A stretch of 64,000 bases of DNA. Origin: Minicystis rosea (lineage in GTDB: Bacteria > Myxococcota_A > Polyangia > Polyangiales > Polyangiaceae). A program made the position numbers and the translations under genes. The stretch lies in the NCBI GenBank assembly GCA_001931535.1, contig CP016211.1:13066377-13130376 (forward strand). The letters are read 5' to 3'. The stretch's first letter is position 1; every line of letters begins with the position of its first letter. Under the pieces are notes generated by a model that worked only from the letters and a program-made list of their open reading frames with translations, ran no database searches and was not told the DNA's origin. This document shows positions 42,945-52,500 of the stretch, piece after piece.

Positions 42945-43631
42945 ATGGATGCGCAACGCCGAGGCGCTCTCTTTACGATCGCGATCGTGCTTTCGGCCTG
43001 CCAGGGCACCGAGGATGTCGACCGCGCGGAAGGCGAGCGGCGGGAAGACGTGGCGGCGGCGCCGGCGGTTGTGGAGACGAGGCCTCGAAAGGAGACTGGG
43101 CCAGAGCCGGTCAAGGCTGTTCCCCAGCGTACGCCAAAGGCCTCTCCTCGCTCACGGAAGAAGAACAATGCTCCTCCACGTATCGATGTCGTGAGGGATG
43201 GCACGTACGAGACGCCCGGTTTCACGAGGCATGAGACAGGGGCGCAGATCGTGGTGCAGCACGTGGCGGCGGGGCGGGTTCGATTTCGTGGATATGCCCA
43301 GTGGCTGGGCGCGAATGCCGTCATGGGGGGCGTGAACGTGGGTGAAGTCGAGGGCGAGGCGGAGGTGAAGGGGGATCGCTTCGAATACCAGTCGGGGCGA
43401 TGTCACCTCGTCTTCGTGCGGGTGGATGAGAATACGATTCGGGCCGAGGAGGACTCCGACGCGTGTGGAGGGCTCAACGTGACCTTCGGGGGGATGTTTA
43501 CAAACGACGGGGGCCCGCACGATTCGATGAGGAGTGACACGCTCGGCGAGGAGCCGAGCGCAGCGTGTGTCGCTTCGGCGAGAGGTTGCTCGTCGGGCAG
43601 GCGGCTCCCGCGGTGGGAGCGCGGCGCGTGA
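42945..43631 (+). CDS. Lipoprotein of unknown function
   Basis: 228 residues. Short export signal with IVLSAC as lipobox, then a ~60-residue charged Pro/Lys-rich linker and a beta-rich domain (HVAAGRVRFRGYAQWLG, EYQSGRCHLVFVRVDENTI). The end is Arg/Ser-rich and may be read-through of a frameshift or simply disordered. No known family. Confidence 0.6.
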   Translation: MDAQRRGALFTIAIVLSACQGTEDVDRAEGERREDVAAAPAVVETRPRKETGPEPVKAVPQRTPKASPRSRKKNNAPPRIDVVRDGTYETPGFTRHETGAQIVVQHVAAGRVRFRGYAQWLGANAVMGGVNVGEVEGEAEVKGDRFEYQSGRCHLVFVRVDENTIRAEEDSDACGGLNVTFGGMFTNDGGPHDSMRSDTLGEEPSAACVASARGCSSGRRLPRWERGA

Positions 43632-43671
43632 TGCGTTCGGGCGTGGCTCGTGGTGAAATCGCGGCTCCTCG

Positions 43672-44505
43672 ATGAGCTTTCCCGCGCCTGATGGCACCAG
43701 CTTCGTTTCGCTGCTCGGCACGGGGAGCGTGTTCGTGGCGGCGCTGGTGCGTGAGGGGGACGAGGTCGTGGTGTGCAAGCGGCTTCTGCCGCGTATGCGG
43801 AGCGAGCCGGCGGCGCGGGCGGCCATGGCGCGTGAGGGGTTGTCGCTCTCGCTCGCGCGGCATCCGGCGCTTCCGGCGCTGCGTCGTGTCGGTGCCGATG
43901 GACATGGGCCCTTCGTGATCGAGACCCGCGTCGAGGGGATGAGCTTTCGCGCGCTCGCGGATGCTTGGCGGGCGCGTCACGAGCCTGTTCCGCCGCGCTT
44001 GGTCGCGTACCTCGCGGTCGCAGCGGCGGAGGCGCTCGCCGGCATTCACGAGCTCGCCGATGCGCGCGGGCCGCTCGGTTTGTCGCATGGAGACGTGACG
44101 CCCGATCATGTCTTCGTCGGGCCCATCGGCGACGTTCGCTTCGTCGATCTCGGCGCGGCCCGTTGGGCGGCGATGGATCGCGCGCTGGGCACCGAGGATC
44201 GCGGGACGCTTCCGTTTGCGGCACCGGAGGTCGCGCGTGGTGAGGTGCCGCCGGATCAGGCCGCCGATGTGTATGCGCTCGGGGCGACGATCCTCGCGCT
44301 CGCCGCCGGCGGGCCGATTTCCGCGGCCGAGAGCGATGCGGCCATGTTGCTGGAGATCGGCGAGGACGGGCTCTCGGCGGCGCTCGTCGCGCGCGCGGTG
44401 GGGCTCTCGGCGAGCGCCCAGGACGCGCTGCGGCGAGCGATCGCACGCGACCCCGTCGAGCGGATCACGCGGGCCCGCGAGCTTGCGCGCGCGCTTTCGG
44501 GTTGA
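43672..44505 (+). CDS. Divergent protein-kinase-like protein
   Basis: 277 residues with the kinase fold but altered motifs. The ATP lysine is present (VVVCKRLL), the catalytic loop reads LSHGDVTPDHVFV (HGD instead of HRD, no Asn in the usual place), and the metal loop reads VDLGAA (DLG instead of DFG). An APE-like FAAPEVARG follows. The two key Asp residues remain, so weak activity or an aminoglycoside-phosphotransferase-like role is possible, or it could be a pseudokinase. No membrane segment. It lies 34 bp before the cystathionine synthase-type gene, possibly in one transcript. Confidence 0.78.
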   Translation: MSFPAPDGTSFVSLLGTGSVFVAALVREGDEVVVCKRLLPRMRSEPAARAAMAREGLSLSLARHPALPALRRVGADGHGPFVIETRVEGMSFRALADAWRARHEPVPPRLVAYLAVAAAEALAGIHELADARGPLGLSHGDVTPDHVFVGPIGDVRFVDLGAARWAAMDRALGTEDRGTLPFAAPEVARGEVPPDQAADVYALGATILALAAGGPISAAESDAAMLLEIGEDGLSAALVARAVGLSASAQDALRRAIARDPVERITRARELARALSG

Positions 44506-44539
44506 AGTCATCGAGACCGCGCTCTACACGTCGTGCCCG

Positions 44540-45709
44540 ATGCGTAGAGACGGAGACCTTTCCCAGCTTTCGCTCGATACCCTCGCGATTCACGCCGGTC
44601 AGGAGCCGGATCCGCAGAGCGGCGCGGTGATGACGCCGATCGTGCTCGCCAGCACGTTCGCGCAGGACGGGCCGGGCAACCACAAGGGGTTCGAGTATTC
44701 GCGGAGCGGCAACCCCACGCGCAAGGCGCTGGAGGCGTGCCTCGCGGCGCTCGAAGGGGCAAAGCACGGGTTTTCGTTCGGGAGCGGGCTCGCCGCGACG
44801 ACGACGGTGCTGCACACGTTGAAGCCCGGCGATCACGTGGTCTGCGGGGACGACGTGTACGGCGGCACGTTCCGTCTGCTCGACAAGGTGATGAAGCCGT
44901 TCGGTCTCGAGTACACGATGACCGACATGCGCGACCCGGCGAAGGTGCGCGCGGCGGTGCGGCCGAGCACGAAGATGGTGTGGATGGAGACGCCCACCAA
45001 TCCGATGCTCAAGGTGTTCGACATCGAAATGGTGGCGGGCGTGGCGCGCGAGGCAGGCGCGGTGCTCGTGGTCGACAACACGTTCGCGACGCCGGTGCTG
45101 CAGCGGCCGCTCGATCTCGGGGCGACCGTGGTGGTGCACTCGGTGACGAAGTACCTCAATGGCCACTCCGACGTGGTCGGCGGCGCGGTGCTCACGTCGG
45201 ACGCGGCGCTCGCCGAGCGGATCGGGTTCTTCCAGAACGCGATCGGCGGCGTGCCGGGGCCGTTCGATTGCTACATGGTCCTGCGCGGGCTGAAGACGCT
45301 GGGCGTGCGCATGCGGCAGCAGGTGGCGTCCGCGCAGTCGATCGCAGCGAAGCTCGAGCGGCATCCGAAGGTCGCGCGCGTGCATTATCCGGGGCTCGCG
45401 TCGCATCCGGATCACGCGCTCGCGTCGCGGCAGATGCGCGGGCCCGGCGCGATGATTTCGGTCGATCTGAAGGGCGGCCTCGACGCGGCGGTGACGTTCC
45501 TCAAGCGGCTCGAGATCTTCGCGTGCGCGGAGAGCTTGGGCGGCGTGGAGTCGCTCGCCGAGCACCCGGCGATCATGACGCACGCGTCGGTGCCGGCGGA
45601 GGCGCGGCGGGCGCTCGGGATCGCGGATGGGTTCGTGCGGCTCTCGGTCGGGCTCGAAGCGGAGGCCGATCTCTGGGCCGACATCGAGCGCGCGCTCGCG
45701 GCGACGTGA
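44540..45709 (+). CDS. Cys/Met metabolism PLP enzyme (cystathionine gamma-synthase/lyase type)
   Basis: 389 residues, the usual length. Motifs: LDTLAIHAGQEPDPQSGAV, FEYSRSGNPTRKALE (phosphate-binding Tyr/Arg), VDNTFATPVLQRPLDLGA, and the PLP lysine in HSVTKYLNGHSD. ESLGGVESLAEHPAIMTHAS supports gamma-synthase/gamma-lyase rather than O-acetylhomoserine sulfhydrylase. ATG 44540 is the start. The reaction is transsulfuration between Cys and homocysteine; direction cannot be read from sequence. Confidence 0.93.
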   Translation: MRRDGDLSQLSLDTLAIHAGQEPDPQSGAVMTPIVLASTFAQDGPGNHKGFEYSRSGNPTRKALEACLAALEGAKHGFSFGSGLAATTTVLHTLKPGDHVVCGDDVYGGTFRLLDKVMKPFGLEYTMTDMRDPAKVRAAVRPSTKMVWMETPTNPMLKVFDIEMVAGVAREAGAVLVVDNTFATPVLQRPLDLGATVVVHSVTKYLNGHSDVVGGAVLTSDAALAERIGFFQNAIGGVPGPFDCYMVLRGLKTLGVRMRQQVASAQSIAAKLERHPKVARVHYPGLASHPDHALASRQMRGPGAMISVDLKGGLDAAVTFLKRLEIFACAESLGGVESLAEHPAIMTHASVPAEARRALGIADGFVRLSVGLEAEADLWADIERALAAT

Positions 45710-45760
45710 GGCCGAGGAGCGAGGCGCGGGCCTCGCTCCCAAGCTTCGATGAGCTTCGAT

Positions 45761-46678
45761 TCAGTGGTTGTTGGCCGGCGGCGCTGCGCTGGGTGCGGGC
45801 ACAGCGCTCGCGGAGGCGGAGCCCGCGGGCTTCGTGCCGCAGAGGTTGCTTCCGGCCTCGAGCTCCACGGCGAGGCGGGTCATGGCCTCTTCGGCGTCTT
45901 GCCGATCGTTGGCGAGGCGCTCTTGGAGGGGGGCGATCGCGACGAGCGCGTCGCCCAACGCGCGGAAGGCGGTGGCCGCTTCGCGCGCACGGCGGGTCGT
46001 CTCCTCGCGTGACTTCGCCTTCGGAGGCGCGGGCGGCAGCGCGTCCACGGCCTTGGCGAGCGCGTCGAGCGTGTCGGCGCGCGTGCGCGCGGCCTGACCG
46101 GCCTGCGCAAAGCCGCGGGGCACGCGGACGTTGTCGAGCTTCTTGAGCTCGGCGACGACGTCCGCGCAAGCGGGCGGGGCGCCGGTGCCGCAGCCGACGT
46201 TGGCCCCGATGTCCTTGCCGATCGCGTCGATCGCGTCGTTCGCGGTGCCTTCGAGCTTGGTGACCGAGCCGATGCGCGCGTCGAGATCGCGCACCGTGCG
46301 GGCCAGTGCGTCGAGCTTCTGGCCCGAGAGGTTGCCGAGCATGCTGGCGCCTTCGGCGGCGTCGGCGAGATCGGGACGCTTGGGCGCGGCCTTCTTGAAA
46401 TCGGCTCCGATCTCGCGCGCCGTCTTGCCGAGCGCCTCGGCGTGCGCCGCGGCCTCCGCGAGCGGTGCATTGGGATCAGGGCCTTTGTTGTTGAGATCGA
46501 GCCAACGATCCAGCGATCGTTTGGCGAGATCGCGCACCGGCGCGCAGGCCGCGGCATCGTCGGCGGGGGTCGGGCCGCCGTTCTTCCGTTCGCACCCCGC
46601 GCTCAGGAAGAGCATCCCCAGCGCGCCCGCCGCCGTCCACCGTGCCCCCGTCCTCCATGCTTCGTCGAGCCAACGCAT
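45761..46678 (-). CDS. Helical lipoprotein of unknown function
   Basis: 305 residues. Lipoprotein signal ending LSAGC, then an almost entirely helical mature domain (DLAKRSLDRWLDLNNKG, SGQKLDALARTVRDLDARI, TRADTLDALAKAVDALP) with four Cys residues, ending in a Ser/Ala/Pro tail. ATG 46678 is chosen; longer open frames upstream have no signal at their start. It is convergent with the PLP enzyme and divergent from the next lipoprotein (151-bp gap). Confidence 0.75.
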   Translation of the reverse strand: MRWLDEAWRTGARWTAAGALGMLFLSAGCERKNGGPTPADDAAACAPVRDLAKRSLDRWLDLNNKGPDPNAPLAEAAAHAEALGKTAREIGADFKKAAPKRPDLADAAEGASMLGNLSGQKLDALARTVRDLDARIGSVTKLEGTANDAIDAIGKDIGANVGCGTGAPPACADVVAELKKLDNVRVPRGFAQAGQAARTRADTLDALAKAVDALPPAPPKAKSREETTRRAREAATAFRALGDALVAIAPLQERLANDRQDAEEAMTRLAVELEAGSNLCGTKPAGSASASAVPAPSAAPPANNH

Positions 46679-46829
46679 TCGCCGCGATCCTCCGCTTTGC
46701 GGGGGGCACCCTATCACTCTCGGGCCGCGGGGCGCGTGTGGCCCTTCGCGAGAATCGGACGGCGCGTTTGCTCCCGCGCGCGGGATTGCGCTAGAAACGA
46801 TCCGTCCTCTCACACCTGGAGCTTTTCCG

Positions 46830-47417
46830 ATGCGCTTCGCCCACGCCGCCGCCGCCGTCGCCGTCACCGCCGTCGCCTTCGCCATGTCCGCCGGCTGCAG
46901 CGAGCCGGTGCCCGTATCGGCCGATGGAGCCTTCTTCCTCGCCACCATCCAGGACGACCCGCTGAAGTGCTCGCACGCGGGCCACACCGTGCAGGTCGGC
47001 GCCGTCGACTCGGTGCAGAAGACCACCGTCATCATCGATGGGACCGACCAGATCACGGTGGACTGCAACGTCGTGAGCCTCAAGGAGTCGGGCGCGCCCT
47101 TCAAGGTGCAGGGCAAGATCGACGCGCAGCTCAAGAGTGGCAACTACATGGAGATCGCCATCCCCAGCATCTCGCCCAGCGCGACGGCCGACGCGCCGGC
47201 CGCGGGCAGCATCGTCTTCTCCGATCCGAAGACGGCCGGCCAGCCCTACAGCGGCTCGTGCGACTTCTACTTCGAGCAGAAGAACCAGACGGTCGCGGAT
47301 GGCCGCATCTGGGTCTCGTTCAAGTGCGACGCGCTCACCTCGGGCATGTCGACCTGCCCGCTCAAGCAGGGGTACGCGATCTTCGAGAACTGCCTCACGC
47401 TCAACGGCGACGAGTGA
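46830..47417 (+). CDS. Small secreted lipoprotein
   Basis: 195 residues. Signal with lipobox MSAGC, then a beta-rich domain with paired Cys residues (DPLKCSHAGHTVQVG, VDCNVVSLKESG, YSGSCDFYFEQKNQ, WVSFKCDALTSGMSTCPL). The layout resembles the small SmpA-independent lipoproteins common in Sorangiineae. Start at ATG 46830 with the preceding CTGGAG as weak ribosome site. A terminator-like hairpin follows its stop. Confidence 0.75.
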   Translation: MRFAHAAAAVAVTAVAFAMSAGCSEPVPVSADGAFFLATIQDDPLKCSHAGHTVQVGAVDSVQKTTVIIDGTDQITVDCNVVSLKESGAPFKVQGKIDAQLKSGNYMEIAIPSISPSATADAPAAGSIVFSDPKTAGQPYSGSCDFYFEQKNQTVADGRIWVSFKCDALTSGMSTCPLKQGYAIFENCLTLNGDE

Positions 47418-47425
47418 TGCAATCG

Positions 47426-47452
47426 GGAAGGCTGCCGTCGAGCAGCCTCCCT
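47426..47452 (+). terminator. Candidate terminator hairpin after the lipoprotein gene
   Basis: Stem GGGAAGGCTGC with loop CGTCGA and GCAGCCTCCC, pairing nine to ten bases with one bulged A, eight bases after the stop at 47417. No T-run follows, as is usual in this GC-rich genome. It separates the lipoprotein gene from the PUFA locus. Confidence 0.5.
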
Positions 47453-47633
47453 CGAAATCACTCGGGGCCTCGATTCCCCATCTCGTAGGCGCTCGCGACG
47501 GCCATCGCGAGCGCCTGAATGCCCGATCCTCCTCGGCCGGCAATCTCGCTCACCAATGCTCGCAGGACACGACTCGTGTCTTGTTCCGGTCACGCGTTGC
47601 TCACGAAGGATGGAGGTCTCCTGGGGCTCCACC

Positions 47634-47724
47634 TTAGAGCCCATCCCAGTAGACCTCCACGTCGCCGACCGGCGGATACGTACGAGGAGTACGCCTCGGT
47701 CCGGTCCACTGGGATGGGCTCTTA
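47634..47724. repeat. 91-bp nested palindrome upstream of pfa1
   Basis: The outer arms 47634-47655 and 47703-47724 are 22-base inverted copies sharing GAGCCCATCCCAGT with two or three mismatches. Inside lies a second palindrome with core CGTACGAGGAGTACG. The 431-bp gap 47418-47848 holds no other gene-like sequence. It may be an intergenic REP/MITE-type element or a transcript hairpin ahead of the PUFA operon. An in-frame ATG at 47714 lies in the right arm and is a poor start candidate. Confidence 0.72.
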
Positions 47725-47848
47725 CGGACACGCGTCAGCGATCGTCTGTGTCCCGGTGGGCGAGTGCCACATCTCGGTCGTGACGCGTGTCCCGTTCGTC
47801 ACGATTCCGTTGGGTTCGTCGGGCCACGTTGTCACAGATGAAAATGCT

Positions 47849-49498
47849 GTGTACGGCGGGCGAGGCGTGCAAACCTCGATTTCTCGTGTCGTTCCCGTCG
47901 GTGCCTTTCGCGCCGGCAGCACCGCGCCGGTGTTCGGCGCGTCGGACCTGATCGCTGCCGTCGCCCGCGTGCGTGAGCCCGCGCACGTGGTGCGGGAGGG
48001 CATCGCCGGGCGCGTGGGCGTCGCCTTCGGCGGCGAGGTGCTGCCCGTGGCGCAGGCGAGCGCGGCGGGCGCGGTGCCGCTCCTCGCGACGCTGCCGGCG
48101 CTCTATCCCGAGTGGCTCGGTGATCGATCGTTCAACGAGGTTCATCGGGTCCGCTTCTCGTACGTGGTCGGTGAGATGGCCAATGGCATCGCCACCACGC
48201 GCATGGTCATCGAAGCGGCGCGCGCGGGGATGCTCGGGTTCTTCGGCGCCGCGGGGCTCGGCTTCGAGCGCGTGGAGAAGGCCATCGCCGAGCTCACGGC
48301 GGCGCTCGGCGACGCGCTCCCGTGGGGCGTGAACCTCATCCATTCTCCCAACGAGCCGGAGCTCGAGGAGCGGGTCGCCGATCTCTTGATTCAGCGCGGC
48401 GTGGCCCGCGTCTCCGCGTCCGCGTTCATGGCGCTCACGCCGGCCGTGGTGCGGTATGCGGCGAGCGGGCTCACGGTGGATGCGTCGGGCAACATCGTTC
48501 GCCCGCGTCACGTGTTCGCCAAGATCTCGCGCGCCGAGGTGGCCCGCCGCTTCATCAGCCCGGCGCCCGAGGGGATGCTGCGCGCCCTCGTCGAGCGCGG
48601 CTTGCTCACGCCGAACGAGGCTGCGCTCGCGGCGCGCGTGCCCGTCGCCGAGGACGTCACCGTCGAGGCCGACTCCGGTGGTCACACCGACAATCAAGCG
48701 CTCACCGCGCTCTTTCCCACCATTCTCTCGCTGCGCGACGAGATCGCGGCCAAGCACGGTTACACGCGTCCCATTCGCGTGGGCGCCGCGGGTGGCCTCG
48801 GCACGCCGGGCGCGGTGGCGGCGGCGTTCACGCTGGGCGCCGCGTACGTGCTCACCGGCTCGGTGAACCAAGCCGCGGTGGAGGCTGGGCTCTCCGATCA
48901 CGGCAAGAAGATGCTCGCGCAGGCCGACCTCGCCGACGTGATGATGGCGCCCGCCGCCGACATGTTCGAGCTCGGCGTGAAGGTGCAGGTGTTGAAGCGC
49001 GGCACGATGTTCGGTGTGCGCGCCGCCAAGCTCTACGAGGCGTACGTCACGTATCCCTCGCTCGAGGCCATCCCGCCCGAGGTGCGCGCGCGGCTCGAGA
49101 AGGAGACGCTCCACGCGACGTTCGACCAGATCTGGGCCGACACGAAGCAGTTTTGGCAGCGGCGCGATCCCGCCGAGGTCGCGAAGTGCGAGCAGGATCC
49201 GAAGCGGCGAATGGCCCTCGTGTTCCGCTGGTACCTCGGCAAGGCCAGCAAGTGGGCCATCGACGGCGATCCGGATCGGCGCGCCGACTACCAGATCTGG
49301 TGTGGACCGGCCATGGGCTCGTTCAACGCCTGGACGCGGGGCTCGTTCCTCGCGGAGCCGGCGAACCGGACCGTGGTGCAGATTGGTTTGAACCTTCTCG
49401 AGGGCGCGGCGGTCGTCACGCGCGCCCAACAGCTCCGCACGTATGGCGTGCCCGTTCCGCCGGGCGCGTTCGACTTTAGGCCCCGCGTCCTCGCCTGA
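47849..49498 (+). CDS. pfa1: Pfa1: PUFA synthase enoyl reductase (FMN, 2-nitropropane dioxygenase type)
   Basis: About 549 residues from GTG 47849, near the usual PfaD length of ~540. It is a TIM-barrel FMN enzyme: GMLGFFGAAGLGFERVEKAI, WGVNLIHSPNEPELEERVAD, the flavin-site motif VEADSGGHTDNQAL, and phosphate-binding RVGAAGGLGTPGAVAAAF, then VLTGSVNQAAVEAGLSD. The protein acts in trans to reduce enoyl intermediates on the Pfa2 carrier domains. The start is uncertain: GTG 47849 or 47867 are in frame, and upstream sequence to 47519 is open but reads through a palindromic element. Position ahead of pfa2/pfa3 matches terrestrial myxobacterial PUFA loci and differs from marine pfaABCD order. Confidence 0.92.
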   Translation: MYGGRGVQTSISRVVPVGAFRAGSTAPVFGASDLIAAVARVREPAHVVREGIAGRVGVAFGGEVLPVAQASAAGAVPLLATLPALYPEWLGDRSFNEVHRVRFSYVVGEMANGIATTRMVIEAARAGMLGFFGAAGLGFERVEKAIAELTAALGDALPWGVNLIHSPNEPELEERVADLLIQRGVARVSASAFMALTPAVVRYAASGLTVDASGNIVRPRHVFAKISRAEVARRFISPAPEGMLRALVERGLLTPNEAALAARVPVAEDVTVEADSGGHTDNQALTALFPTILSLRDEIAAKHGYTRPIRVGAAGGLGTPGAVAAAFTLGAAYVLTGSVNQAAVEAGLSDHGKKMLAQADLADVMMAPAADMFELGVKVQVLKRGTMFGVRAAKLYEAYVTYPSLEAIPPEVRARLEKETLHATFDQIWADTKQFWQRRDPAEVAKCEQDPKRRMALVFRWYLGKASKWAIDGDPDRRADYQIWCGPAMGSFNAWTRGSFLAEPANRTVVQIGLNLLEGAAVVTRAQQLRTYGVPVPPGAFDFRPRVLA

Positions 49499-49524
49499 AA
49501 CACGCACGCATCGAGGTCTCCACA

Positions 49525-52500
49525 ATGCCGCAGATCCCCATTGCCATCGTGGGCGTGAGCGCCCTCTTCGCTGGATCCACCGACGCCCAGGGTTTCTGGC
49601 GCGACATCCTCGCGGGGCGCGACCTCATCACCGACGTGCCGCCGACGCACTGGCTGGTGGAGGATTACTACGATCCCGATCCTTCCGCGCCCGACAAGAC
49701 GTACTCGAAGCGCGGCGCCTTCCTCCCCAACGTGCCCTTCGATCCCATGGAGTTCGGCGTGCCGCCGAGCATCGTGCCGGCGACGGACACTTCGCAGCTC
49801 CTCGCCCTCATCGTCGCGCAGCGCGTGCTCGAGGACGCCACGCAGGGCCAGTTCGCCAAGATGAACCGCGAGCGCGCCAGCGTGATCCTCGGCGTCACCT
49901 CGGGCCAAGAGCTGCTCGGGACGATGGTGAGCCGGCTGCAAAAGCCGGTGTGGATCAAGGCGCTGCGCGACTCCGGCATTCCGGAGGACGAGGCACAAGC
50001 CATCTGCGATCGCATGTCGCGTGAATACGTGCCTTGGCAGGAGTCCACCTTCCCCGGCCTGCTGGGCAACGTGGTGGCCGGGCGCATCGCCAACCGCTTC
50101 GATCTGCGCGGCACCAACTGCGTCACCGACGCGGCCTGCGCCAGCGCGCTCTCCGCGGTCTCGATGGGGATGAGCGAGCTCGTCACGGGGCAGTCGGATC
50201 TGGTGATCGCCGGCGGCGTCGACACCATGAACGACATCTTCATGTACATGTGCTTCAGCAAGACGCCCGCGCTCTCCAAGAGCGGCGATTGCCGGCCCTT
50301 CTCCGACGCCGCCGACGGCACGCTCCTCGGCGAGGGCATGAGCATGATGGCGCTCAAGCGTCTCGCCGACGCCGAGCGTGATGGAGACCGCGTTTATGCC
50401 GTGATTCGCGGGATCGGATCGTCGTCGGATGGTCGCAGCAAGAGCGTCTATGCGCCGCTCCCCGAGGGCCAGGCGCGCGCGCTCCGGCGCGCCTACGAGG
50501 TCGCGGGCTACGGGCCCGACACCGTCGAGCTGGTCGAGGCACACGGCACTGCCACGAAAGCAGGCGACGCCGCGGAGTTCGAGGGCCTCCAGATCGCGTT
50601 CGGCGAGGCCGGGCGCACGGATCGGCAGTGGTGCGCGCTCGGATCGGTCAAATCGCAGATCGGGCACACCAAGTCTGCGGCCGGCGCGGCGGGCATGTTC
50701 AAGGCGGTGATGGCGCTCCATCACAAGGTGCTGCCGCCGACGATCAAGGTGGATCGGCCGAACCCGAAGCTCGAGATCGACAAGAGCCCGTTCTACCTCA
50801 ACACCCAGGCTCGCCCGTGGATCCGCGATGCTTCGCACCCGCGGCGCGCGTCGGTGTCGAGCTTCGGATTCGGTGGCAGCAACTTCCACCTCACCATGGA
50901 GGAGTACACGGGGCCGGGCGCGCGCGCGTCGCTCCTCCGCAGCCATCCGGCCGAGCTCGTGATGCTCGGCGGCGCGAGCGCGACGGAGCTCGCAGCCAAG
51001 TGCGCGGAGGCCGTGAAGCAGGCCGAGGAGCTGGGGCTCGCCGCGGTCGCGCGCACGTCGCAGGAGACGTTCCGCGCTTCGGATCGCCATCGCCTCGCGG
51101 TGGTGGCGAGCGACGCCCAGGATCTCGCGGCCAAGCTCACGCAGGCGCGCGCGAAGCTCGACGCGGCGTTCTCGACGCCGACGGGGATTCATTACGGCAT
51201 CGGCGAAGGCGCGGGCCCGGTGGCCTTCTTGTTCCCGGGGCAGGGGAGCCAATACGTCGGCATGGGCGCCGATGTCGCCATGAGCTTCGATGCGGCGCGC
51301 GCCGTGTGGGACGCCGCCGCGGCGACACGCTTCGATGAACTTGGTGTGCACGACGTGGTGTTCCCGCGGCCCGTGTTCACCGATGCGGAGCGCGAGGCGC
51401 AGACGAAGCAGCTCACGGCGACGGAGTGGGCGCAGCCCGCGATCGGGCTCACCAGCTTGGCGCTGCTCGGCGTGGTGCGCGCGGTGGGCGTCGCGCCCGT
51501 GTGCGTGGGCGGGCACAGCTTCGGCGAGATCACGGCGCTGGCGGCGGCCGGTGCGCTCGATCAAGCGAGCGTCGTCGCGGTGGCGCGCCGTCGCGGCGAG
51601 CTGATGCGTGACGCGTCCTCGACGCCGGGCGCGATGACGGCGGTGGCGCGTCCCATCGACGAGGTGCGCGCGATCCTCGCGGAGCTCGGCGATCGGGTCG
51701 TCGTCGCGAACCACAACCATCCCACGCAGGTCGTGCTCTCCGGCGCCGTCGACGAGATCGCGCGTGTCGAGCAGCACCTCGCGGGCAAGGGCATCACGGC
51801 CAAGCGCTTGCCGGTGGCGACCGCGTTCCACAGCCCGCTGGTGGCGCCGTCGTCCGCGCGCTTCGCGGAGCACCTCGCGGGGATCCCGTTCGCGGCGCCG
51901 TCCGTCGAGGTGTGGTCCAACGCGGAAGCGGCGCCGTATGGTGCGGAGGCGGACGCCATTCGCGGTCGCCTCGCCGATCAGATCGCGCGGCCGGTGCGGT
52001 TCGTGGAGGAAGTCGAAGGCATGTGGGCCCGTGGGGCGCGCGTCTTCCTCGAGATTGGGCCGGGCGCGGTGCTCACCGAAATGGTGGGTCGCATCCTCGG
52101 CGATCGGCAGCACGTGGCGATCGCGCTGGATCGCAAGGGCAAGAATGGTGTGACCAGCTTGCAGGAGGCGCTCGGCCGCTTGGCCGTGGCCGGCGTGGCC
52201 ATCGATTTCGCGCCGCTGTGGGCCGGGTATGCGCGGCCGGGCGCGCCCAAGAAGAAGCCGGCGATGACCATCCCCATCAACGGGGCCAACCACGGCAAGC
52301 CCTACCCGCCGCCGCGCGGCGCGGCCGCCCTGCCGAAGCCGAATCCGCCTCGTCCGAAGGAGATCGTGAAAGTGGCTGCGCCTCCGTCCTCTGTCTCGAC
52401 GCCTGTCGCCGCGCCCGCACCCGTTGCGGCGGCTCCCATTGCCGCGCCCGCGCCCATTGCGGTGGCTGCGCCCATTGCCGCGCCCGCACCCATTGCGGCG

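Noticed and set aside
47519..47848. Longer N-terminus for Pfa1
   Set aside because: It would make the protein ~110 residues longer than the family and would translate through a 91-bp palindrome; no conserved sequence and no ribosome site.
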